DNA of 25,285 nt, taken from contig DASWIV010000358.1 of NCBI GenBank assembly GCA_036397475.1, positions 1-25,285 on the forward strand, written 5' to 3'. Shown here piece after piece: positions 10,078 through 17,893 of this stretch. Origin of the DNA: DASWIV01 sp036397475 (lineage in GTDB: Bacteria > JAJVIF01 > JAPKYR01). The stretch's first letter is position 1. Each line of letters starts with the position of its first letter. A model generated the notes under the pieces. It did not search any database and was not told where the DNA came from. It was given only the letters and a program-made list of their open reading frames with translations. Both the position numbers and the translations under genes were made by a program.

Positions 10078-10189
10078 GAGTACTGAGTAAGGCGAATTGA
10101 ATACATAACTGAAATCCCGACATGAGCAGGTAAATCACGAAAATTGATTAAACTGAGATCTTGGGAAATCTTAATTCGCCTAATAAGGT

Positions 10190-10223
10190 CCCCTGCCTGG
10201 GAAGGGCAGGGGGCTTTTTTTTT
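10190..10223 (+). terminator. Strong intrinsic terminator
   Basis: CCCCTGCC (10190-10197) pairs perfectly with GGCAGGGG (10205-10212), followed by a run of nine T. It ends transcription of the small-peptide region. A promoter lies directly against its T run. Confidence 0.88.
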
Positions 10224-10224
10224 G

Positions 10225-10233
10225 TGGTATAAT
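10225..10233 (+). promoter_or_regulatory. Extended -10 promoter, leaderless start
   Basis: TGGTATAAT is an extended -10 beginning one base after the terminator T run. The ATG at 10240 lies six bases after its end, where transcription should start, and no ribosome site precedes it. Confidence 0.65.
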
Positions 10234-10239
10234 TCAGCT

Positions 10240-10743
10240 ATGAACAGAAAATCGGTAGTAGACAAACGGGCTGGCATCCTGTTCCTGCTACTGCTTCTCA
10301 TCTCCTGTAACGCAGGAGGACCAATCGGCCCATCCGATCCCGAGGAATACAAGAACGCGGTAATCACGCTCCAGCGAGGACCCTGTTACGGACCCTGTCC
10401 CGTCTATAAATTGACTATTCATGGCTCAGGACTGGTCGAGTACGAAGGCTATGATTTTGTCGGGACCTATGGGTATCAGGCTACTCACATCTCGCAGGAA
10501 GCTGTAAAGTCGCTGGTCGATGAGTTTTACCGCATCGATTATTTCAAGCTGAACGATGCGTATACTGAAGGTCCGACGGACGGTCAGTTCGTATGGACTT
10601 CAATATCCATCGATGGCCAATACAAGGAGATAGTCAACTATAGCTGGGACAACGAGGATGTCGGTAAGCTCGAACAGAAAATTGATCTTGTTGTCAATAC
10701 TGCCCAATGGACCAATGGCTGGGATGGAACATACCCTGAATAA
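10240..10743 (+). CDS. DUF6438-like lipoprotein, 167 aa
   Basis: ATG 10240 is chosen because it follows the promoter and gives a clear lipoprotein signal: MNRKSVVDKR, a Leu-rich core, then L-I-S-C with Cys23. The mature part starts with a Gly/Pro linker and then NAVITLQRGPCYGPCPVYKL, the Cys-x3-Cys-P-x-Y pattern of DUF6438 (T-L-x-R-x-P-C-x-G-x-C-P). The paired cysteines probably form a disulphide outside the cytoplasm. Further matches to the next gene include TIHGSG.VEYEG and the C-terminal helix KLEQKIDLVVNTAQW. The function of the family is unknown. It sits 39 bases before a related gene. Confidence 0.78.
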   Translation: MNRKSVVDKRAGILFLLLLLISCNAGGPIGPSDPEEYKNAVITLQRGPCYGPCPVYKLTIHGSGLVEYEGYDFVGTYGYQATHISQEAVKSLVDEFYRIDYFKLNDAYTEGPTDGQFVWTSISIDGQYKEIVNYSWDNEDVGKLEQKIDLVVNTAQWTNGWDGTYPE

Positions 10744-10782
10744 ACGGGTGCAGTAGATAGGTTGAAAGGAATAAATTTCATA

Positions 10783-11376
10783 ATGAAGATTAAAATCTCA
10801 ATAGCTGATTTACTGGCAGTCTGTGCATTTTTCGTGCTGACCCAGGGATGCACGTCAGGGAGTAAAGCCGTGGATGAAAAGCCGGACGCGAATCCCGGTC
10901 CACAGGCTGTCGATACTGCCGATGACACGGGGGAGCCCGATACCCCAGCTCCTGAATATCCGGACAGCCTCGACAATGTCGTGATAACCCTGGAGCGGAC
11001 ACCTTGCTATGGCGAATGTCCGTTCTACACGCTGACCATAAACGGTGATGGATCGGTGAGATACGAAGGCCTGCGGTTTGTGAGTGTATTAGGTCCCCAG
11101 ACCGATCAGATTACCGAGGAAAAAGTCTGGGAACTTGTCGATGCGTTCTTTGATATCGTTTATTTTTCTTACGAAGACGAATATTCAACCGTCGACGGCT
11201 CAACGGTAACGGACCTGCCATCGACATTTACTTCGATAACCATTGGCGAACACACCAAGCGAATCCGCGATTATTACGGCACCCCCCAGGAACTGAAAGA
11301 CCTGGCTGACAAGATTGACGAGGTGGTGGATTCGGCAAAATGGGTTAAAGGCGAGGTTTCGGAGAATTCTGAATGA
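10783..11376 (+). CDS. DUF6438-like lipoprotein, second copy, 197 aa
   Basis: The frame opens at TTG 10762, but ATG 10783 gives the better signal: MKIKISIADL, a hydrophobic core, then L-T-Q-G-C. AAAGGA at 10765-10770 could serve this start at rather wide spacing. A Pro/Asp-rich linker follows, longer than in the first copy. The DUF6438 core then comes with VVITLERTPCYGECPFYTLT, the same Cys-x3-Cys motif. The C-terminal DLADKIDEVVDSAKW matches the first copy. The two genes are a tandem duplication followed by divergence, and probably share a transcript ending at 11398-11426. Confidence 0.78.
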   Translation: MKIKISIADLLAVCAFFVLTQGCTSGSKAVDEKPDANPGPQAVDTADDTGEPDTPAPEYPDSLDNVVITLERTPCYGECPFYTLTINGDGSVRYEGLRFVSVLGPQTDQITEEKVWELVDAFFDIVYFSYEDEYSTVDGSTVTDLPSTFTSITIGEHTKRIRDYYGTPQELKDLADKIDEVVDSAKWVKGEVSENSE

Positions 11377-11397
11377 AAATCCGCTGCTAAAGAAATA

Positions 11398-11426
11398 AAG
11401 CCGGACCTCGAAGATCCGGCTTTTTT
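11398..11426. terminator. Bidirectional terminator between convergent genes
   Basis: AAGCCGGA (11398-11405) pairs with TCCGGCTT (11415-11422) and is followed by T residues. The A-rich left flank makes it workable for the minus-strand gene ending at 11449 as well. Confidence 0.82.
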
Positions 11427-11448
11427 CTTTCTCAAATATTTTCGTGAA

Positions 11449-12366
11449 TTAATAGATAGAATCGGCTCCCGCGATATCTCCTGCTTCGAGAGTCCTTGCA
11501 TTGGTGTCTCCTTCAGAACCATAACCGTACATTGTCTGGTCAGAACATGCGGCATCATATAAATCGTCGAGTCCGAAGGTATGGCCGGTCTCATGCTGGG
11601 CGATACTTGGGAAATCCATATCCAGGGGAGCTCCGGTCATTGACCATGTGAAATCCACATCGTCGTAAATCTGATCCCATTCGACAATTTCTTTCCAGCC
11701 TGGCGGACCATAGAATGTTCCCCAGACCGATGTGACCGCAATTGCACTTCCGGGTGCATTCTGGAAGAATACCTCGTTCTGCCCGTCCGGAGACACGGTA
11801 TCAACAGAGAGAGGATCGGTTGTGGCAGAACCGCTCCCAATTACATTGATACTTCCACCATTGTTAAGAACTCCATCGCAGGCATCTTCCCACTGATCTA
11901 TCGCTGCTACCATTGCCGGCAGTACCGCACTTGTTGAAAGCCCACCGTTATTTGCGGGATTTACAATGTAATTTTCGACGACCTTCCACTTGACGCCATT
12001 TCCAAAAGTTCCGTAACAGTTTGATCCATCAGTCGTACCGCCGCCACCGCCGCCGCCGGGGGTTCCGGGAGGCTTTTTCGCGCCATTTCTTACAATACCC
12101 TCGGGTACTCCGTTGGGGTAATGAAGAATCGCCATTCCATCAACAATCTTACCCGACTGCGGGTCGACAGCCGATCCGAGCGGAATAATCACTGTGTAAT
12201 CATTCGCCTGGTACGCCAGGTCCCAGTTCAAGCCATCTACATCACCGGTGATATCCGCCTGCGGAGTTACCGGAGATCTGTCTGTTCCATTCGAGCAGCT
12301 TAGGCTTACAGCCAACAGCACAGCCATCGCGGCAACGACTAACAGAAATGTCAAAGTTTTTCTCAT
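11449..12366 (-). CDS. Matrixin-like zinc metalloprotease lipoprotein, 305 aa
   Basis: The N-terminus MRKTLTFLLV, a long hydrophobic core and S-L-S-C give a lipoprotein with Cys24. A prodomain-like region follows, then a run of seven Gly (about 104-110), a linker, and the protease domain. The zinc site reads HETGHTFGLDD, with His258, Glu259, His262 and Asp268 (HExxHxxGxxD), and Met279 as the Met-turn (DQTMYGYG). This is the metzincin pattern of the matrixin family, with Asp as third ligand as in some bacterial members. The likely role is degrading proteins outside the cell or at the surface. A promoter lies at 12431-12459 on this strand. Substrate and prodomain removal cannot be told. Confidence 0.85.
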   Translation of the reverse strand: MRKTLTFLLVVAAMAVLLAVSLSCSNGTDRSPVTPQADITGDVDGLNWDLAYQANDYTVIIPLGSAVDPQSGKIVDGMAILHYPNGVPEGIVRNGAKKPPGTPGGGGGGGTTDGSNCYGTFGNGVKWKVVENYIVNPANNGGLSTSAVLPAMVAAIDQWEDACDGVLNNGGSINVIGSGSATTDPLSVDTVSPDGQNEVFFQNAPGSAIAVTSVWGTFYGPPGWKEIVEWDQIYDDVDFTWSMTGAPLDMDFPSIAQHETGHTFGLDDLYDAACSDQTMYGYGSEGDTNARTLEAGDIAGADSIY

Positions 12367-12430
12367 GTCTAATTACCAGCCTGTAATGATAAATTTGAGG
12401 GTAAATACTCTGTCCCTCTCGAGGAATAAA

Positions 12431-12459
12431 ATAATATAGCACCATAAACTGTAAGTCAA
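12431..12459 (-). promoter_or_regulatory. Promoter of the metalloprotease gene
   Basis: Read on the minus strand: TTGACT (complement of 12454-12459), 17 bases, TATTAT (complement of 12431-12436). The leader would be about 55 bases. Confidence 0.7.
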
Positions 12460-12560
12460 TATAATTTTTACCTTGGTTAATAATAATGTTTCAAGAGGTA
12501 AATTAGTGGAAATTGTGTCCTTTTTAGTTTTTAATCGTTTAACAGGTAATGAGGATAATT

Positions 12561-13895
12561 ATGAATGATCCAGGAATCTGGCGAGGGCTGGTTATCGCAA
12601 CGGTACTCGCGGTGTTTATCAGTGCGGGTTCAGGCTGCAAAAAGCCGGAAGAGGGTCCCGGTATGGGATTCTCAATGGACCCGGTCAATGTAAGTGTAGA
12701 ACGTACCACCATTCGTGAGACTGTGGTTGCATCGGGAACAGTCGCGGCCAACCAGGTGGTTGACTTAAAGTGTAAGGCGTCCGGTGAAATAGTCTCCCTT
12801 CCCTTTGACATCAGCGACCAGGTCCGGATGGGAGATTTGGTGGTTGAACTGGATACAACCGATGAAGAGCGGAATGTAGAGGTCTCGCAGGTGAATCTCT
12901 CGCAAGCTCAGGCAAATCTCCTTAAGGCTCAGCAGAATCTCGATATTGCGGAAGAAGAATACGAGATTTCCAAAGAATCCGCAGAGTTGGAACTGGAAAT
13001 TTCTCAGCTTCAGGCAGACGAAGCGAGAGCGCGCGCTGACAGGCTGTGGGCATTAAAAGAGCAGGGATTCGCCGGTCAGGAAGAATGCGACGCGGCGGAG
13101 ACATCCGCCCGGACCGCTGAAGCGAATGTTGAGCGCGCCCGAATTTCCCTTGAACAATTGAGAACCGAGGAAGCGTCGCTTGAATTAAGGCGGCAGGACG
13201 TTAGGCTGGCGCAGGCGTCGCTCGAGCAGTCACGAATAAATTTGAACATCTCTCAGCAGAGACTTGAGGATACAAAAGTATATTCTCCGATGGACGGAGT
13301 TGTCACGGCGAGGAATGTCCAGGTCGGGACCATAATTTCATCGGGAATCAGCAATACGGGCGGGGGAACTACAATTCTCACGATATCGGACCTGTCGAAG
13401 ATCTACGTGCTGGCATCGGTCGATGAAAGCGACATCGGACGTGTGGTTCCGGGAATGGTTGCTGAAATCACGGCGGACGCATTTCCTGGACAAAAATTTG
13501 CAGGTGTGGTCGAAAGGGTTGCGCAGCAGGGATCGAATGTTTCCAACGTAGTGACCTTTGAGGTCAAGATTGGCATCACCAGCGATAACAAAAACCTCCT
13601 GATGCCGGAAATGACAGCCGATGTCGAGTTGGTTATCCTGGAGAAGGCAGACGTGCTGGCGGTTCCTGTCGCGGCGGTCTCAATAGAGGACGGGCAGAGG
13701 AGGGTAGCGGTATTGACGGCAAACGGTGACATCGAGTTCAGGAACGTGGAAGTCGGGATCAACAATGGTGAATTGATAGAGGTCACGAGCGGACTTAAAG
13801 GTGGGGAGACACTGGTCATCGACGAAGGTTCCGCTGAAAGCCAGTGGCGCAGCGGATTCAGCCAGGGAATGATGCGGTTTGGCGGACGCCGATGA
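12561..13895 (+). CDS. MacA/HlyD-family efflux adaptor, lipid-anchored, 444 aa
   Basis: ATG 12561 has GAGGA a few bases upstream; ATG 12549 in the same frame is an alternative. The N-terminus ends in S-G-S-G-C, so the adaptor is probably lipid-anchored. The domains follow the family order. There is a barrel start (VSVERTTIRETVVASGTV), a lipoyl half (GEIVSLPFDISDQVRMGDLV), a long coiled coil at about 100-235, the second lipoyl half (YSPMDGVVTARNVQVGTIIS), and a beta barrel and membrane-proximal domain (VPVAAVSI, GLKGGETLV). It would link the ABC transporter encoded next to an outer-membrane channel. The stop overlaps the ATPase start (ATGA). No TolC gene is in the window. Confidence 0.9.
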   Translation: MNDPGIWRGLVIATVLAVFISAGSGCKKPEEGPGMGFSMDPVNVSVERTTIRETVVASGTVAANQVVDLKCKASGEIVSLPFDISDQVRMGDLVVELDTTDEERNVEVSQVNLSQAQANLLKAQQNLDIAEEEYEISKESAELELEISQLQADEARARADRLWALKEQGFAGQEECDAAETSARTAEANVERARISLEQLRTEEASLELRRQDVRLAQASLEQSRINLNISQQRLEDTKVYSPMDGVVTARNVQVGTIISSGISNTGGGTTILTISDLSKIYVLASVDESDIGRVVPGMVAEITADAFPGQKFAGVVERVAQQGSNVSNVVTFEVKIGITSDNKNLLMPEMTADVELVILEKADVLAVPVAAVSIEDGQRRVAVLTANGDIEFRNVEVGINNGELIEVTSGLKGGETLVIDEGSAESQWRSGFSQGMMRFGGRR

Positions 13896-14566
13896 TCATC
13901 CGCACCAGAAATATTTTCAAGACTTACGTAATCGGCGACAGCCAGGTCCACGCGCTCGACGATGTGAGCGTTGATGTTGAAGAGGGCGAGATGGTAGCGG
14001 TGATCGGAGCGTCGGGCAGCGGCAAGTCCACCCTGATGAATATGCTGGGTTGCCTTGATAAGCCCGACTCCGGAATTTACCTCCTGAATGATTATGATGT
14101 CTCAAAATTACCGAAAAATAAACTTGCTGAAATTAGAAACAAGCGGATTGGATTTGTCTTCCAGTCGTTCAGCCTGATACCGAGGACTTCCGCGCTTGAA
14201 AATGTTGAGTTGCCCCTTTTATATGCCGGACGTCGCGATGCCAAAGAAAGGGCTATCGAGAAACTTGAAAGTGTCGGGTTGAAAAAACGGATGCGTCACA
14301 TGCCAAACCAGCTTTCCGGTGGTGAAAGGCAGAGGGTCGCTATCGCGCGCGCGCTGATTACGAATCCGTCGATAATACTGGCAGACGAGCCCACAGGAAA
14401 TCTGGACAGCAGAACGAGCGAAGAAATCCTCGATATTTTCAAGGGCCTTAATGAAAATGGAATGACGATGCTGATCGTGACGCATGAGGACGAAGTTGCC
14501 AGGAAGTGCAAGAGGGTCATCCAGATGAAAGATGGTAAAATTCTTAGTGACGGGATGAACCAATAA
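13892..14566 (+). CDS. MacB-type ABC transporter ATP-binding protein, 224 aa
   Basis: ATG 13892 overlaps the adaptor stop, which favours it over upstream in-frame codons. All ABC motifs are present: Walker A GASGSGKST at 39-47, Q-loop Gln91, signature LSGGE at 141-145, Walker B IILADEP at 161-167, and switch His198. The length and sequence match the LolD/MacB/FtsE class that powers export or extraction rather than classical import. The partner permease gene begins five bases after the stop. The substrate, whether an antibiotic, peptide or lipoprotein, cannot be inferred. Confidence 0.93.
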   Translation: MIIRTRNIFKTYVIGDSQVHALDDVSVDVEEGEMVAVIGASGSGKSTLMNMLGCLDKPDSGIYLLNDYDVSKLPKNKLAEIRNKRIGFVFQSFSLIPRTSALENVELPLLYAGRRDAKERAIEKLESVGLKKRMRHMPNQLSGGERQRVAIARALITNPSIILADEPTGNLDSRTSEEILDIFKGLNENGMTMLIVTHEDEVARKCKRVIQMKDGKILSDGMNQ

Positions 14567-14571
14567 AAAAA

Positions 14572-15780
14572 ATGCCTATTGGAATAACCATAAAGGTAGC
14601 CCTCAAGAGCCTCTACGCGAACAAGCTTCGGTCGATACTGGCAATGCTTGGAATAATTATCGGTGTTGGCGCGGTGATCTCCATGCTGGCGATCGGTGCG
14701 GGAGCACAGGCCCAAGTAATGGAGAGGATATCATCGATGGGGACACGCCTGCTGGTCGTGCGTCCGGGACAGCACGGTACCCATGGGGTGATGAGCGGAC
14801 AGGCCCAGAACCTGACCGAAGAGGATGCGCTGGCAATTTTGAATCAGCTTGATTCGATAGTTGAAGCCACTCCGGTCGTATCGGGAAACGCCCAGATAAA
14901 ATACTTCGCGAACAACTCCCGATCTAACGTAATTGGAACCGCGATCACATATTTTTCGATCCGAAATTACGAAGTTGAGTACGGCAGGGCATTTACCGAA
15001 GCCGAGGTGCAGAACAGGGCGCGGGTCGCTGTCATGGGTCCTACCACCGCGGAACAGCTTGGATTCAACATTAACAATATTGGAGAAAGTGTAAAAATCG
15101 ATGGATTAAATTTTACAGTCGTAGGTATCCTGAAAACCAAGGGTGACCAGGGCTGGTACAATCCCGACGACCGCCTGCTTGTTCCTTTCACTACCGCGAT
15201 GAATACAATCTTCGGACAGGATTCTGTCGATGAGATCGACCTTATGGCTGCTGAAAATGTCGACTTGACGGTGGTGGAAGAAGAAGTCGCGGATCTGCTA
15301 AGGGAGCGCCACAGGATAGGAACCGGCGGCGAGGATGATTTTTATGTCAGGAACCAGGCTGACATCATTGAGACTGCCGATGAATTCAACCGCACATTCA
15401 CTATCCTGCTTGGCGCGATTGCGAGTATTTCGCTGCTGGTCGGTGGAATAGGGATCATGAACATCATGCTGGTCACGGTTACTGAGAGGACAAGGGAGAT
15501 CGGGATACGTAAGGCAATCGGCGCTAAGGACAGGGATATATTAAGCCAGTTTCTTCTCGAAGCAGTGATAATGAGCGTATTCAGCGGAATTATAGGGATC
15601 GGAGCGGGACTTGGCGGTGCTGATCTGATAAACGCCACTACCGAGTTCGCGACATTGGTCCAGCCATTCGCTATTATTGTTGCTTTTTCATTCGCTGTAA
15701 CTATCGGGATATTTTTTGGTTATTATCCCGCCAGCCGGGCAGCGATGCTGGACCCGATAGATTCACTGTATTATGAATAG
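14572..15780 (+). CDS. MacB/FtsX-family ABC transporter permease, 402 aa
   Basis: The family layout is complete. An N-terminal transmembrane helix (LRSILAMLGIIIGVGAVISM) is followed by the conserved GAGAQAQV turn. A large periplasmic domain spans about 50-275, then three C-terminal helices: about 278-305 with GIGIMNIMLVTVTERTREIG, about 325-350, and 365-385 with GYYPASRAAMLDPIDSL. The ERTREIGIRKAIGA loop contacts the ATPase. The start has no strong ribosome site, but the gene is close enough to the ATPase for coupling. With the two genes before it, this forms one MacAB-type tripartite efflux or mechanotransmission operon. Confidence 0.92.
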   Translation: MPIGITIKVALKSLYANKLRSILAMLGIIIGVGAVISMLAIGAGAQAQVMERISSMGTRLLVVRPGQHGTHGVMSGQAQNLTEEDALAILNQLDSIVEATPVVSGNAQIKYFANNSRSNVIGTAITYFSIRNYEVEYGRAFTEAEVQNRARVAVMGPTTAEQLGFNINNIGESVKIDGLNFTVVGILKTKGDQGWYNPDDRLLVPFTTAMNTIFGQDSVDEIDLMAAENVDLTVVEEEVADLLRERHRIGTGGEDDFYVRNQADIIETADEFNRTFTILLGAIASISLLVGGIGIMNIMLVTVTERTREIGIRKAIGAKDRDILSQFLLEAVIMSVFSGIIGIGAGLGGADLINATTEFATLVQPFAIIVAFSFAVTIGIFFGYYPASRAAMLDPIDSLYYE

Positions 15781-15795
15781 AAATCGAAGAGCGTG

Positions 15796-15801
15796 TATAA
15801 T
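15796..15801 (+). promoter_or_regulatory. -10 element for the lone hicB
   Basis: A perfect TATAAT lies 16 bases after the permease stop. GGAG at 15814-15817 then precedes ATG 15823. No good -35 is visible. Confidence 0.4.
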
Positions 15802-15822
15802 TAGTCCGTTAATGGAGTCAAC

Positions 15823-16023
15823 ATGAGCACATATCGGCTTGCATGCGTAATAGAAAAAGATTATGACGGGTATTATGCGTATTGTCCTCAATTACAGGGA
15901 TGTTACACTCAAGGCAGTACTTATGAAGAGGCTCTTGCGAATATTCGCGACGCGATGAAATTACATATTGAGGACAGGCTTGCAAACAATGAAGAAATCC
16001 CATCGTCTAATGGTCAGCAATAA
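15823..16023 (+). CDS. HicB-family antitoxin without HicA partner, 66 aa
   Basis: GGAG at 15814-15817 sits five bases before ATG 15823. The product shows the HicB core: ACVIEKDYDGYYAYCPQLQG, C-Y-T-Q-G, T-Y-E-E-A and NIRDAMKLHIEDR. This is a different subgroup from the 71-residue proteins at 7891 and 8485. No hicA lies upstream or downstream. The C-terminus overlaps the start of the acetyltransferase gene, so the two may be coupled. It may be an orphan antitoxin or a regulator with another target. Confidence 0.75.
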   Translation: MSTYRLACVIEKDYDGYYAYCPQLQGCYTQGSTYEEALANIRDAMKLHIEDRLANNEEIPSSNGQQ

Positions 16024-16594
16024 AAATCTCAAATTTTATCCGCTAATCCACGACAGATGGCAAGACTTCGAAAAGCTGTTTGGCAAAAACGGTGCCTGCG
16101 CCGGATGCTGGTGTATGTTCAACCGATTGACCAGGAAGGAATTCGAAGCGGGGCAATACGATAAAAATAAGCGCGCAATGAAAAAGATAGTCGGGAATGG
16201 GCGCGAGCCTGGAATTCTCGCCTATCTGAATGGGGAAGTTGTCGGATGGTGCTCGGTCGAACCGAGAGAAAAGTTCGAAGCACTGAAAAAATCCAGGGTA
16301 TTTAAACCCGTCGACGACACGCCCACATGGATCATCAGTTGTGTTTTTGTCGATAAAAATTATCGGAATATGGGTGTCAGCGAGGGATTGATCAAGGCCG
16401 CGGTAAAACATGTCAAAAAGAATGGAGGGGTCGCGGTCGAAGGATGTCCTGTCGAGCCGCGAAAGGACAGAATGCCGGACGTATTCGCGTACTACGGGCT
16501 TCCTTCATCGTTTAAAAAAGCGGGATTTAAAGAAATTGCCAGGCGCACAGAAATCCGTCCCCTGATGCGGTACACCATTAAGAAATCAAAATAA
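16010..16594 (+). CDS. GNAT-family N-acetyltransferase, 194 aa
   Basis: The frame opens further upstream, but ATG 16010, just inside the end of hicB, gives the natural N-terminus (VSNKNLKFYPLIHDRWQDFE). The product has the subfamily features: a Cys-rich segment GACAGCWCMFNR, then ILAYLNGEVVGWCSVEPREK. The acetyl-CoA region is CVFVDKNYRNMGVSEGLIKA (V-x4-R-x-x-G-x-x like), and a C-terminal GFKEIARRTEIRPLMRY closes it. GNATs transfer an acetyl group to an amine; this subgroup has no defined substrate that I know of. The ribosome site is weak, which suggests coupling to hicB. Confidence 0.83.
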   Translation: MVSNKNLKFYPLIHDRWQDFEKLFGKNGACAGCWCMFNRLTRKEFEAGQYDKNKRAMKKIVGNGREPGILAYLNGEVVGWCSVEPREKFEALKKSRVFKPVDDTPTWIISCVFVDKNYRNMGVSEGLIKAAVKHVKKNGGVAVEGCPVEPRKDRMPDVFAYYGLPSSFKKAGFKEIARRTEIRPLMRYTIKKSK

Positions 16595-16597
16595 ACC

Positions 16598-17305
16598 TTA
16601 GACTTCTATCGCTCCACCGATCTTTTCGAGATGATTCCTGAATGTATACGCGGGATCCTTTTCCCGCTCCGCCACATACTCATCCACCTTTAACTGGATC
16701 CTCAAAGTATCTCCGGACGCTATCCGCTCAGCCTGGCGTCTCTCGGTTTCCTGTATTGATTTTGCGGTATTAATGATCGCGTCGATATTTTCCGCAGCGA
16801 AGAAAATAACCCCGTCGGAATCCGCGAATATGTAAAATTCTTTTGTCACGATCAAGTTTCCAAAATTCGCCGACTCGAGTGCATTTTCTCCTCTCGGGAA
16901 CAGCCGCTGAGGTCCCGACGGGCAGGAGCCATAAGTGAAGACTGGAAATCCGATCTCACGGATCTCCGAAGTGTCCCGATGGTAACCCCAGACAATCATC
17001 CCACCAAGTCCCGACGCTTTCCCTTCGAGTACCGTCAGATCCCCAATGCAGCCTTCGTCAGTACGTCCGCCGTTATCAATGACCATTATGTCGCCGGGCG
17101 AAGCGTCGATCATCGCTTCAAGAAAAACGTCTACGCTTCCAAAGTGCCGTACAGGGAGAATCTTCCCGGCGCATTTTGAATTATGGATGAGCGGATTTAT
17201 CCCGGGAGGAGCGCCATTATACGTAATTTTGTGCTTCAGGCATGCGTCGGCTATCAGGGGGGTGGAGAGGCCTTCAAATGCAGAGTTAATTTCGTGGTTA
17301 TCCAT
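16598..17305 (-). CDS. RraA / HMG-aldolase family protein, 235 aa
   Basis: The start is the Met at 17305, because GGAGG lies five to six bases upstream; a TTG four codons earlier overlaps that site. The conserved core reads GDIMVIDNGGRTDEGCIGDL, then A-S-G-L-G-G-M-I-V-W-G and HRDT. This matches the RraA-like fold with its Arg-Asp pair near the active site. Members are either divalent-metal aldolases for 4-hydroxy-4-methyl-2-oxoglutarate or related oxo acids, or RNase E inhibitors. The extended C-terminus (about 175-235) is like the sugar-acid-metabolism branch. The gene converges on the acetyltransferase with only three bases between stops. Confidence 0.85.
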   Translation of the reverse strand: MDNHEINSAFEGLSTPLIADACLKHKITYNGAPPGINPLIHNSKCAGKILPVRHFGSVDVFLEAMIDASPGDIMVIDNGGRTDEGCIGDLTVLEGKASGLGGMIVWGYHRDTSEIREIGFPVFTYGSCPSGPQRLFPRGENALESANFGNLIVTKEFYIFADSDGVIFFAAENIDAIINTAKSIQETERRQAERIASGDTLRIQLKVDEYVAEREKDPAYTFRNHLEKIGGAIEV

Positions 17306-17397
17306 CTTTACCTCCAATTTTTTCAGGCAGGATAACTTTACAATTCACCCCGGAAAAATTCAATGCCGATATGCACAGTATATGCGTGGTAAATCAA

Positions 17398-17763
17398 TCA
17401 GCGCAGTCGTTTGTAACGGGTTATTTCTTTGCCATCGCGGTCCTGGATCGACAGGAATCCGGCTTCGTTAATGGCGAAAATAAAATGGCCTTCCTCCCTG
17501 TCTACATTCAGACGCCCGTTCACCGCCTTCGCAAACTGGACACTGTCAACGTAGGTTCCATCCTCTTTGTAACTCCTGGTAGTGATGGTGAAAGTGTCGA
17601 TCTTGAGGGTGACAATTATTTTTTCCGTATCTTCGAAGACATTTTCCCACGTACCGACAAATTGCTGAGGCGGTGCAGCGGTATCGCAGGACACCAGGAT
17701 AAATTGAAGGATCGTCACCGCAAGTATTGCGAGACACCATATTTTCGCGCGACGTAGTCTCAT
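17398..17763 (-). CDS. Small lipoprotein, 121 aa
   Basis: The N-terminus MRLRRAKIWC, a hydrophobic core and I-L-V-S-C give a lipoprotein with Cys26. The mature part begins with a Pro/Gln linker and then F-V-G-T-W-E-N, the start typical of small lipocalin-like or META-like beta domains, and ends with LSIQDRDGKEITRYKRL. No catalytic motif is visible. The promoter at 17774-17803 has its -10 so close to the ATG that the transcript should have only about four leader bases, and no ribosome site is present. Confidence 0.68.
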   Translation of the reverse strand: MRLRRAKIWCLAILAVTILQFILVSCDTAAPPQQFVGTWENVFEDTEKIIVTLKIDTFTITTRSYKEDGTYVDSVQFAKAVNGRLNVDREEGHFIFAINEAGFLSIQDRDGKEITRYKRLR

Positions 17764-17773
17764 TGGTGCTGCG

Positions 17774-17803
17774 AATATATCACGAGGAATTTGTTGACGT
17801 CAA
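17774..17803 (-). promoter_or_regulatory. Promoter of the small lipoprotein, nearly leaderless
   Basis: On the minus strand: TTGACG (complement of 17798-17803), 18 bases, TATATT (complement of 17774-17779). The start codon is at 17763, so the transcript begins about four bases before it. Confidence 0.7.
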
Positions 17804-17893
17804 TAATGGTCTAAACAGGGGATTAAACCTCTTTGTGTTAGCGCCTGCATTTTGCAGGGATAATAATCCGGAGTAATTTTTCGAGGTGAACCA

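Noticed and set aside
10144..10239. N-terminal extension of the first DUF6438 lipoprotein back to 10144
   Set aside because: The extension crosses a strong terminator and a promoter, and would bury the lipoprotein signal; ATG 10240 is the sensible start.
12039..12062. C/G-rich run as a simple repeat of interest
   Set aside because: It encodes the polyglycine linker of the metalloprotease and needs no other explanation.
17844..17858. CCTGCA/TGCAGG hairpin as a regulator binding site or terminator
   Set aside because: It is short, has no T run and only one copy; it may be chance.
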